Positions 16,817 through 22,745 of a stretch of DNA of 22,745 nucleotides are shown here, piece after piece. The DNA comes from Gammaproteobacteria bacterium. Its GTDB lineage: Bacteria; Pseudomonadota; Gammaproteobacteria; Arenicellales; JAOTYS01. The DNA lies in NCBI GenBank assembly GCA_029861795.1, contig JAOTYS010000021.1:1-22745 (forward strand), given 5' to 3'. The translations under genes were made by a program, and so were the position numbers. How positions within the stretch are numbered: position 1 is the first letter of the stretch; each line of letters opens with the position of its first letter. The notes under the pieces are model-generated. The model ran no database searches, was not told the origin of the DNA, and saw only the letters and a list, made by a program, of their open reading frames with translations.

Positions 16817-18088
16817 TTAAATCAATCCAGCGAACGGCTGCACTTCAACCTCCATTCCCGGCTCCACGTCACCCTGCTCATGCGGCAGCACAATGAAGCA
16901 GTTGGCTGCGCTCATGGAGCGCAAGATACCAGAACCCTGTGGGGCAGCACTCTCGACCACATAGCCATCGGCAGATCCACTCATTATCCCGCGGGTAAAC
17001 TCAGTGCGACCCGACTTTTTCCTAATGCGAAACCTGCAAGTCGCCTTCACCATGGGCGGCATATCTGGTGCAACCCATCCCATCAACTTCATTAGTGCGG
17101 GTTGCACGAACTGATAAAACGTCACCATCACTGCTACAGGGTTCCCCGGCAACCCAAAAAACACGGCGTCTCCCAAACGACCAAAAGCCAAAGGACGACC
17201 CGGCTTCATCGCAATTTTCCAAAAATCGATCTGCCCAAGGTTTTCTAATGTGCTTGTAACGTAATCTGCCTCACCCACAGACACTCCACCCGAAGTGATG
17301 ACTACATCAGCGCAGTCGGCTGCTTGTCTGAAGGCGTTCTCTATTTCTTGTGGACGATCACGGACTACGCCCATGTCGATCAATTCCACACCGGATCGTG
17401 TGAGCATTCCATACAACGTGTAACGATTGCTATCGTAGATCTCACCGTCACCAATGATCTCCCCGATCGAGCGCAACTCATCCCCGGTAGAGAAGAACGC
17501 CACACGCACTGTACGGCGCACCCTGACCTCGGCGATGCCCAACGAGCCCAACAAACCAAGGTCCGCCGGGGTGAGTCGCTTACCTGGTCGCAACACGGTA
17601 TCGCCGACGGCGAGATCTTCACCGGCTGCGCGGACGTTCTCACCGGGTCTGTGTGCCTGTCCGATACAGATCGTATCCCCTCGCAGTTCTACGTGCTCTT
17701 GCATAATTACCGTGTCCGCGCCCAGAGGCATCTTAGCGCCGGTCATAATGCGCACCGCCTCACCGGATTCTACGGTTTTCGTATAGGGTCGCCCGGCCAA
17801 TACGGTGGCCACTATGTCCCACTCAGCGATGCCAATTTGCGACAGATCCGCTCCCCGGATGGCGTAACCGTCAACCGCGGAATTGGTGTGTGACGGCACA
17901 TTGATGGGACTACATATCGGTTCGTATAAGATACGGCTCAATGCATCGCGCAGGGCGACACATTCGTCACCAACGACGGGCTCTATAGCGGTATGGATGC
18001 GTGCCCGAGCGTCACCCACAGACAGTGCACCGGCATACGGACTATCCACGCAATTGGGGGTTCGCTTGATCCTGGACTCGGTCGCCAT
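16817..18088 (-). CDS. moeA: Molybdopterin molybdenumtransferase MoeA
   Basis: Catalyses insertion of molybdate into adenylylated molybdopterin, the last common step of molybdenum cofactor synthesis. The 423 residues show the MoeA pattern: NSAVDGYAI (69-77), RIMTGAKMPLGADTVIMQE (113-131), FSTGDEL (199-205), GEIYDSN (215-221), the MPT-binding TSGGVSVGEADYV (265-277), FWKIAMKPGRPLAFG and GLPGNPVAVMVTF (312-324). Conserved Lys291 and Lys295 are present. ATG 18088 has only a weak AAAAG before it. The gene is divergent from the JAMM protease gene across 78 bp. MobA, often adjacent to MoeA, is not in the window. Confidence 0.95.
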   Translation of the reverse strand: MATESRIKRTPNCVDSPYAGALSVGDARARIHTAIEPVVGDECVALRDALSRILYEPICSPINVPSHTNSAVDGYAIRGADLSQIGIAEWDIVATVLAGRPYTKTVESGEAVRIMTGAKMPLGADTVIMQEHVELRGDTICIGQAHRPGENVRAAGEDLAVGDTVLRPGKRLTPADLGLLGSLGIAEVRVRRTVRVAFFSTGDELRSIGEIIGDGEIYDSNRYTLYGMLTRSGVELIDMGVVRDRPQEIENAFRQAADCADVVITSGGVSVGEADYVTSTLENLGQIDFWKIAMKPGRPLAFGRLGDAVFFGLPGNPVAVMVTFYQFVQPALMKLMGWVAPDMPPMVKATCRFRIRKKSGRTEFTRGIMSGSADGYVVESAAPQGSGILRSMSAANCFIVLPHEQGDVEPGMEVEVQPFAGLI

Positions 18089-18166
18089 CTTTTAAGAGCA
18101 TATCATTGCAACCGGCTCTCGAGCACTATCTGTACGTCTGGAAATAATAGATTTGCATTCTTTGCG

Positions 18167-18610
18167 ATGTTGAAATCACAGGATCCGCTCACTGAGATCC
18201 ACCTCCACGCGAGACATCTCGAACGGATGCGGCGTCACGTGATCCAAGATCTTCCCAAAGAGGCGTGCGGACTGGTGGCCGGACGCAATGGAACTTCCAT
18301 TGAGGTATACCCAGTAGAGAACGTACTGGACAGCCCCAACCGGTTTCTAATGGATGCGGAACAACAACTTAAGATATTCCAAACTTTAGAGCGTCGTGGT
18401 TGGGACTTATTAGCGATCTATCATTCCCATCCTACTGGACCCCCGCAGCCATCGGCCACGGACGTCGAGGAAACCTATTACCCCGACGCCATCAGTCTGA
18501 TATGGAGCCGACTGGCAAATGAGTGGATGTGTCGAGCTTTTGTCTTACGCAACAAGATATTTCGGGAAATCACCTTGCGGATTGAATCCAGCCAGCAGTC
18601 GCACACCTGA
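18167..18610 (+). CDS. JAMM/MPN+ (M67 family) zinc metallopeptidase
   Basis: Small stand-alone JAMM domain protein, 147 residues. The complete metal and catalytic set is visible: Glu32 in KEACGLVAG, and His86, His88, Ser96 and Asp99 in YHSHPTGPPQPSATD, matching the E...HxHx7Sx2D motif. Bacterial relatives such as Streptomyces/Pseudomonas QbsD and actinobacterial Mec remove C-terminal residues from ThiS/CysO-like sulfur carriers. Archaeal relatives cleave SAMP conjugates. I chose ATG 18167 because the conserved domain begins soon after; the frame is open further upstream into the moeA start region. The gene ends 5 bp before the moeB stop (convergent). Likely role by inference: processing of a sulfur-carrier protein. 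No signal peptide is visible. Confidence 0.85.
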   Translation: MLKSQDPLTEIHLHARHLERMRRHVIQDLPKEACGLVAGRNGTSIEVYPVENVLDSPNRFLMDAEQQLKIFQTLERRGWDLLAIYHSHPTGPPQPSATDVEETYYPDAISLIWSRLANEWMCRAFVLRNKIFREITLRIESSQQSHT

Positions 18611-18615
18611 CAGCA

Positions 18616-19371
18616 TCAACCCGCCCCGCAGTCCGGACAGTCAGGATTCTTTGGCAATCGCATGGACTGGCATTCCACTCTATCTGCATCGAACAACAAC
18701 ACCTGCCCGCTCAGCGTATCCGCCTGACCGAGTAAAACCTTAATGGCCGCTACTGCCTGTAAGCTGCCGATTACCCCAACCACCGGCGCGAGCACACCCT
18801 CTTCACTGCAGGTCGCAGCGGTGATCTCCTCGTCACGATAAAGGCAACGGTAACAAGGACTGTCCGACACTTCTGGCAGATAGGTCATCAACTGCCCTTC
18901 CAGCCGTATGGCTGAGCCAATCACCAGCGGTGTGGCAGTCTGTATGCAAGCCCGATTCACCGCAAACCGCGTCGGGAAATTATCGGTGCAGTCCACCACT
19001 ACGTTCGCTAAACGCACTTGTTGATTCAATTCTTGGTCATCTAGCTCCCAGTCAACTGCATCGACCCGTACTTCGGGGTTCAGTGCAAGCAACGTAGACT
19101 TGGCCGAAGTCGCTTTAAGTTCTCCGATGTCGCGAGCGGCGTGCGCGATCTGACGCTGCAAATTTGACTCGTCCACACGATCGTAGTCGCTTATCACCAG
19201 ATGACCCACACCGGCTGCGGCAAGATACATGGAAACGGGACAACCCAACCCGCCCATACCAATAATTAATGCGCGCGATGCCAGTAAACGTTCCTGGCCC
19301 TGTTCGCCGACCTTTGGCAAACGAATCTGTCGGCTGTATCGGTAACGTTGCCGCTCATTCATTTCAGTCAC
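18616..19371 (-). CDS. moeB: Molybdopterin-synthase adenylyltransferase (MoeB/ThiF family)
   Basis: E1-like enzyme that adenylylates the C-terminal glycine of MoaD or a related carrier. The 251 residues show the nucleotide loop IGMGGLG (37-43), DYDRVDESNLQRQ (62-74), catalytic-type Asp130 in DCTDN and the structural zinc cysteines Cys173, Cys176, Cys245 and Cys248. Cys188 corresponds to the conserved CxEEGV cysteine. There is no rhodanese domain. I chose GTG 19371 because the N-terminal length then equals E. coli MoeB; ATG 19362 is an alternative, and neither has a clear ribosome site. MoeB, ThiF and HesA are close relatives; the moaA and moeA neighbours favour MoeB. It is probably co-transcribed with the small gene upstream, 38 bp away. 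Confidence 0.9.
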   Translation of the reverse strand: MTEMNERQRYRYSRQIRLPKVGEQGQERLLASRALIIGMGGLGCPVSMYLAAAGVGHLVISDYDRVDESNLQRQIAHAARDIGELKATSAKSTLLALNPEVRVDAVDWELDDQELNQQVRLANVVVDCTDNFPTRFAVNRACIQTATPLVIGSAIRLEGQLMTYLPEVSDSPCYRCLYRDEEITAATCSEEGVLAPVVGVIGSLQAVAAIKVLLGQADTLSGQVLLFDADRVECQSMRLPKNPDCPDCGAG

Positions 19372-19409
19372 GCAACGAACGTTGCTGGCGAGAGGGTCAC
19401 CAGCCTCGG

Positions 19410-19772
19410 TTAAGCAGGATCATTATTGCCGGAGTCACCAGACCCCTTAGTGGATGCGCTAGATGATGCGATACACGCAATCAGCTCGGCGTGGGCCTGT
19501 GGGTCCTTAGCCTTGAGCTCACGCATCGCACTACAGAATGTCGCAACCTGGGCGTCGTGATCCTGCAATAACATACGCAGGGCTTGTTTTTCCTCCACCC
19601 CTGCAAACCCTGCTGACCCATAGCGATCCTCGAGCTCAGTTAGATAGGAGAAATGTCGCGCCTTACTGGTCCCCATAGCGCTGTAGGCCTGCCAGGCTGG
19701 CATAGCGGCCTTCGGTAGCTGCTCAGTCAACTTGACAACCTTGACAGTCACTGGACTACGAATCGCAGCCAC
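19410..19772 (-). CDS. Unrecognised protein between moaA and moeB
   Basis: I do not recognise a family. The 120-residue frame starts with GTG at 19772. An alternative ATG at 19703 with GAAGG 5 nt upstream would give 97 residues. Residues about 57-100 look like charged helices (GVEEKQALRMLLQDHDA, AMRELKAKDPQAHAELIA), with two cysteines (80 and 100). The last 18 residues are Ser/Gly/Asn-rich and probably disordered. There is no signal peptide or membrane segment. The gaps of 37 bp to moaA and 38 bp to moeB on the same strand suggest an operon moaA-this gene-moeB. A link to molybdenum cofactor or sulfur carrier handling is only positional. It is not MoaD, MoaE, MoaB, MoaC or Mog by any motif I can see. 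Confidence 0.6.
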   Translation of the reverse strand: MAAIRSPVTVKVVKLTEQLPKAAMPAWQAYSAMGTSKARHFSYLTELEDRYGSAGFAGVEEKQALRMLLQDHDAQVATFCSAMRELKAKDPQAHAELIACIASSSASTKGSGDSGNNDPA

Positions 19773-19809
19773 GCGTCGCTGTCACGTTAAGTATTAATCC
19801 CCAAGTCGG

Positions 19810-20850
19810 TTATCCACCGATATAAGACATCTCAACCTTGGGCAGTTGTGCCGTTTGCAAAGTACGGATCTCTGAATAGCGATCGCTGCGCTGTCGCCAA
19901 ATTGAGGAAATGGCACCGGCCAGCTCTTCATCGGTCGCGCCCGCACGCAACATCGCTCGCAGGTCGTGACCTTGGCTGGCAAACAGGCAAGTATAGAGCG
20001 AACCCTCTGCAGACAGCCTTGCCCGAGTACAGCCTCGGCAAAACGGTTGTGTCACTGATGAGATAATCCCGATCTCACCGGCGCCATCCTGATAGCGCCA
20101 ACGCTTTGCAACTTCCCCGTTATAATTGGGTGTCATCGGTTCGATAGGGAACTCGGCGTGAATCATCTCCACCAGCTCCGCCGACGTCAACACGTCTTGC
20201 ATCTGCCAGTCATTGGTGGAGCCCACATCCATATACTCGATGAAACGTAGGATTTGACCAGTCCCGCGAAAGTATTTCGCCATAGGTATGACACTCTGGT
20301 CGTTGACGCCGCGTTTTACAACCATATTTACCTTAACCGGGCCGAGGCCTGCTTCCGCGACATTGTCGATGGCCCGCAACACTGAATCGACACCGAAATT
20401 CACATCATTGACGGCCTGGAAGACTTCGTCGTCCAAAGAATCCAGACTAATGGTGATTCGTTTCAGACCCGCATCCTTGAGCGCACACGCCCTGTGCTTG
20501 TTCAACAGCGAGCCATTGGTGGTCATGGTGATGTCGTCTACACCAGGCAACTTCGCCAGAAACCCAACGAGGTCAATTATCCCGCGACGCGTCAACGGTT
20601 CGCCACCGGTGAGACGAATCTTCTTCACTCCGAATTGAGTGAATATGCTCACCAGCCGCTCGATCTCTTCAAAAGTTAACAATGCATCGCGCTTGAGGAA
20701 CGGGTAGTCGGAGCCGAAAATATGCTTCGGCATGCAATAGACACAACGAAAATTGCAGCGGTCCGTGACTGATATACGCAAATCCTGGATTTGGCGTCCA
20801 AGAGTGTCCACCAAGGATTTTGCGCTCTGCACTGACACAACTCTACTCAT
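19810..20850 (-). CDS. moaA: GTP 3',8-cyclase MoaA
   Basis: Radical SAM enzyme that, with MoaC, turns GTP into cyclic pyranopterin phosphate, the first step of molybdenum cofactor synthesis. The 346 residues contain the N-terminal [4Fe-4S] motif Cys32, Cys36 and Cys39 in [10 protein letters not shown], and [12 protein letters not shown]. The second cluster ligands Cys271, Cys274 and Cys288 lie in [10 protein letters not shown] and YTCLFA. The functionally important C-terminal Gly-Gly is at 345-346. All key residues are intact. ATG 20850 is the start. It is the first gene of an apparent moaA-unknown-moeB run on the minus strand. moaC is not in this window. Confidence 0.96.
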   Translation of the reverse strand: MSRVVSVQSAKSLVDTLGRQIQDLRISVTDRCNFRCVYCMPKHIFGSDYPFLKRDALLTFEEIERLVSIFTQFGVKKIRLTGGEPLTRRGIIDLVGFLAKLPGVDDITMTTNGSLLNKHRACALKDAGLKRITISLDSLDDEVFQAVNDVNFGVDSVLRAIDNVAEAGLGPVKVNMVVKRGVNDQSVIPMAKYFRGTGQILRFIEYMDVGSTNDWQMQDVLTSAELVEMIHAEFPIEPMTPNYNGEVAKRWRYQDGAGEIGIISSVTQPFCRGCTRARLSAEGSLYTCLFASQGHDLRAMLRAGATDEELAGAISSIWRQRSDRYSEIRTLQTAQLPKVEMSYIGG

Positions 20851-20873
20851 GGGAATTTTCTAACAGCGCACTT

Positions 20874-20902
20874 GTTTCCAACTACGCGCCGGCGCGCGAA
20901 AC
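20874..20902. repeat. Nested inverted repeat upstream of moaA
   Basis: GTTTC (20874-20878) and GAAAC (20898-20902) flank a perfect 12-bp palindrome CGCGCCGGCGCG (20885-20896). It lies in the 66-bp gap between the SRPBCC gene and moaA. It may be a terminator stem without a T-tract, or a protein-binding site controlling moaA. Confidence 0.35.
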
Positions 20903-20916
20903 GTGTGGCTGCTGGA

Positions 20917-21327
20917 TTAACCTCCAAACATCTTCTTTAAGTTTTCCATCCCAGCCTGGTATATGCCTTCTATAACCTTCACCGCTTCCGACTCTGGGAC
21001 TCCACTGGGCTCGAAATTACTCGACCACTCAATCTCGCAGCCGTCGCCAGCGTCTTTCACCCGCAATTCGGAGGTGTAATTCGCCACCGGCAAGGGACTG
21101 TCCTCAATAGAATAGCTATAACTATGCCCGTTATCGTCCGAGGCCACCAGCCGTTCCACGATGATACCGCCTCCCGCCACACTTAGACGCCGCACCTGGC
21201 CACCCTCCTCCAGCTCGCTCTTTTCCACCGCTGGGTGCCAGTCGGGTAGGGCGTTGAACCCACCGATCAACTCCCAAAGCTTGCCCGCTGAAACGTTAAC
21301 GTGAGACGACATCCTAACTTTTGTCAT
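20917..21327 (-). CDS. SRPBCC (polyketide cyclase-like) family protein
   Basis: Small cytosolic protein of 136 residues with the START/Bet v 1-like SRPBCC fold: an N-terminal strand and helix (SSHVNVSAGKLWELIGGFNALPDWHP), a beta-rich middle (RRLSVAGGGIIVERL, YSYSI) and a long C-terminal helix (SEAVKVIEGIYQAGMENLKKM). WHPAV near residue 30 is typical of polyketide_cyc2 members. These bind small hydrophobic ligands; the ligand here is unknown and polyketide metabolism is not implied. ATG 21327 has an excellent AAGGAG ribosome site, deciding the start against a longer frame reaching 21384. The 101-residue gene lies 66 bp upstream on the same strand. Confidence 0.85.
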   Translation of the reverse strand: MTKVRMSSHVNVSAGKLWELIGGFNALPDWHPAVEKSELEEGGQVRRLSVAGGGIIVERLVASDDNGHSYSYSIEDSPLPVANYTSELRVKDAGDGCEIEWSSNFEPSGVPESEAVKVIEGIYQAGMENLKKMFGG

Positions 21328-21393
21328 TTCGTTTCTCCTTGATACTGTTAACAAAGGCAAGGTCGCGGTGTGGCAACGATCCAAATACCACTA

Positions 21394-21699
21394 TCACCCA
21401 CCGCCGCGCCGAAAATGGAGTTCAAAACGATCCATGAAGCGGTCCGCCTGTTGCTGTGACAATCCACTGAATTTGAACTCCACCATGGTGCGGGGAAGTC
21501 CCAGCGACCCAAGCTTACGTATGCGCTCCTCAGATAGAGTCAATTCGATTATACCGCCGGCGTACGAAACACGCGCTCCACGGTCAGAAACGGTAAACTC
21601 TTCGCCGATTAAGGCGCTGGACAGGCTTCGGAAAAATTCCGCATGGCTGATCCCCATCTCGCGCACAAATTTGAACTCTGGAGTCAAACACGCATCCAT
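21394..21699 (-). CDS. Unrecognised small protein ending in RRGGG
   Basis: Conserved-looking hypothetical protein of 101 residues; I cannot name a family. It starts MDACLTPEFKFVREMGISH, then a helix (AEFFRSLSSALIG). A beta-rich central part (RVSYAGGIIELTLS) follows, then VEFKFSGLSQQQADRFMDRF, and it ends HFRRGGG. There is no signal peptide or membrane segment. ATG 21699 has only a weak GAGCTG before it. The frame stays open upstream but without a better start. It sits 68 bp after the FAD oxidoreductase stop and 66 bp before the SRPBCC start on the same strand, suggesting a three-gene run. The Gly-rich tail recalls sulfur-carrier and ubiquitin-like C-termini, but the length and the rest of the sequence do not establish that fold. 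Confidence 0.7.
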   Translation of the reverse strand: MDACLTPEFKFVREMGISHAEFFRSLSSALIGEEFTVSDRGARVSYAGGIIELTLSEERIRKLGSLGLPRTMVEFKFSGLSQQQADRFMDRFELHFRRGGG

Positions 21700-21767
21700 G
21701 GCAGCTCGTTCGGCGGAGTCGGTCGGAGCCGCTAAGACGGAGTCTGCTGAGTTACATAGACCGGAAC

Positions 21768-22745
21768 TTAACGCGAAACCGCACTGTTATACCCAATGGC
21801 TTGAGTATTCGCTATGTAAGCTTCCATTAAGCGGTTGGGCTCGTGCATCAATTTGTCCTTCCAGGCACCCAACTGCACTTTACTCTGGATAAGTCCACGC
21901 ACAACGCCAACGTGTTCGGTTAATCCAAGACTACTGGCCCCTACCAATATGTCATCTTGGAACTGTAGATTGAGGTACTCATAGCTTTCCGGTTGACACA
22001 ACTCAGCTGAATCACCATTAGCTACTCCCATCCATAGCCCGAACGAACTAGACACCAAGCCTAGGGTGTCCAATACGTTCATGTTCACACTACCCTGATG
22101 ACGAGTTTTCTTACCTGCCATATTCATCGCCGCGATTCGGCCGTGGTCGGCGGCCGTGGGTTGAATTGCCTGCACGGAATACTCCCCCGTGGAAAAATCC
22201 TTACCCTGAGCCACATCGCCGGCGGCATAGATGTTCGAATCACTGGTCTGCAGATACTCGTTCACCAGGATCCCGAAATCCGTCTTCACCCCTGATCCTT
22301 CCAACAGAGCCATGTTAGACGCCACCCCGGTTGCGGAAATCACTAGGTCGGCTGGCACAGTCTCACCGCTGTCCAAGGTGACGCTGAGTTTATGACTGCC
22401 ATTACCCTGTCCGATCGCTTGCACTTTGGTGGAGGTATGGACGTTTACCCCCTTAGACTGACACCACTGCTTAATCAGGTTGCCGGAGGTGTCGTTCATC
22501 ATCCTCGGCACCATACGGTTTTCCAGCTCCACCACGGTGAGATCAACCTCACGGGCGGCCAGGGCCTCCAGGATGATGCAACCGATAAAACCCGCACCCA
22601 TCAATACCACTTTGGCGCCCGGTTGCGCCTGGGCAGCTATTTTGCGTCCATCTTCCAGCGTCCAACACGGGTGCACATCTGGCAAATCTATTCCCGATAC
22701 CGGAGGAGATGTGGGATGCGAGCCAGTGGCAATTAGCAACTTGTC
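21768..22745 (-). CDS. NAD(P)/FAD-dependent oxidoreductase, 5'-truncated
   Basis: Class of pyridine nucleotide oxidoreductases related to ferredoxin/rubredoxin and nitrite reductases' FAD-NAD subunits. About 325 C-terminal residues are present, with the frame running off the window end. Visible are LIATGSHP (end of the first FAD region), the NAD-binding VVLMGAGFIGCIILEAL, SATGV and the second FAD motif IYAAGDVAQG. No CxxxxC redox disulfide is seen in the visible part. The C-terminal region (ILVGASSLGLTEHVGVVRGLIQ) matches the family's small terminal domain. It is followed by the 101-residue and SRPBCC genes on the same strand. Electron partner and substrate cannot be assigned. Confidence 0.85.
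   Translation of the reverse strand, partial: DKLLIATGSHPTSPPVSGIDLPDVHPCWTLEDGRKIAAQAQPGAKVVLMGAGFIGCIILEALAAREVDLTVVELENRMVPRMMNDTSGNLIKQWCQSKGVNVHTSTKVQAIGQGNGSHKLSVTLDSGETVPADLVISATGVASNMALLEGSGVKTDFGILVNEYLQTSDSNIYAAGDVAQGKDFSTGEYSVQAIQPTAADHGRIAAMNMAGKKTRHQGSVNMNVLDTLGLVSSSFGLWMGVANGDSAELCQPESYEYLNLQFQDDILVGASSLGLTEHVGVVRGLIQSKVQLGAWKDKLMHEPNRLMEAYIANTQAIGYNSAVSR

Noticed and set aside
17324..17893. Plus-strand 189-codon frame inside moeA
   Set aside because: Antisense to a complete and conserved MoeA; no family resemblance or ribosome site.

Overview
The window looks like a chromosomal segment of a non-enteric gammaproteobacterium. Ribosomal protein L28 and L33, IF-1, dUTPase, CoaBC and ParC are all close to gammaproteobacterial sequences I know, and two gene blocks follow known gammaproteobacterial orders: aat-bpt-infA, and rpmG-rpmB-radC / coaBC-dut / phosphomannomutase. 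I cannot name the genus. Coding density is high. I see no tRNA, rRNA, CRISPR array, insertion sequence or prophage gene.

Layout. (1) Positions 1-1480, plus strand: the 3' part of aat, then bpt and infA. The first two are aminoacyl-tRNA-protein transferases that feed the N-degron pathway; the third is initiation factor IF-1, here with a TTG start. (2) 1568-2955: a promoter-like site, a hairpin-rich leader and a membrane fatty acid desaturase with an unusual C-terminal tail. It is convergent with an HNH endonuclease (2968-3588, minus). (3) A gene-poor stretch of about 380 bp, then rpmG, rpmB and radC on the minus strand, with coaBC and an overlapping dut on the plus strand. (4) 7198-12792: sucA-sucB-lpdA, encoding a complete 2-oxoglutarate dehydrogenase complex, followed almost without a gap by an AlgC-type phosphomannomutase/phosphoglucomutase. 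In Pseudomonas the phosphomannomutase gene directly follows dut, so the sucAB-lpd block sits inside that neighbourhood here. (5) A possible 59-residue single-span membrane protein at 14217-14396, then parC (minus). (6) 16817-20850: a molybdenum cofactor region with moeA, moeB, an unrecognised 120-residue protein and moaA on the minus strand, plus a small JAMM metalloprotease on the plus strand between moeA and moeB. (7) 20917-22745, minus: an SRPBCC-fold protein, an unrecognised 101-residue protein ending in RRGGG, and the C-terminal part of an FAD/NAD-linked oxidoreductase that runs off the window.

How the genes work together. SucA, SucB and LpdA form one enzyme complex. CoaBC supplies 4'-phosphopantetheine for CoA. 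MoaA, MoeB and MoeA are the first, sulfur-activation and metal-insertion steps of molybdenum cofactor synthesis. A JAMM protease next to a MoeB-type E1 enzyme suggests processing of a sulfur-carrier protein, but no MoaD/ThiS-like carrier is visible in the window.

The best candidates for something new are the JAMM/MoeB/unknown-gene cluster, the small membrane ORF, the desaturase leader and tail, and the paired hairpins between sucB and lpdA. Most of the window is ordinary housekeeping DNA, and I see no clearly novel multi-gene system.
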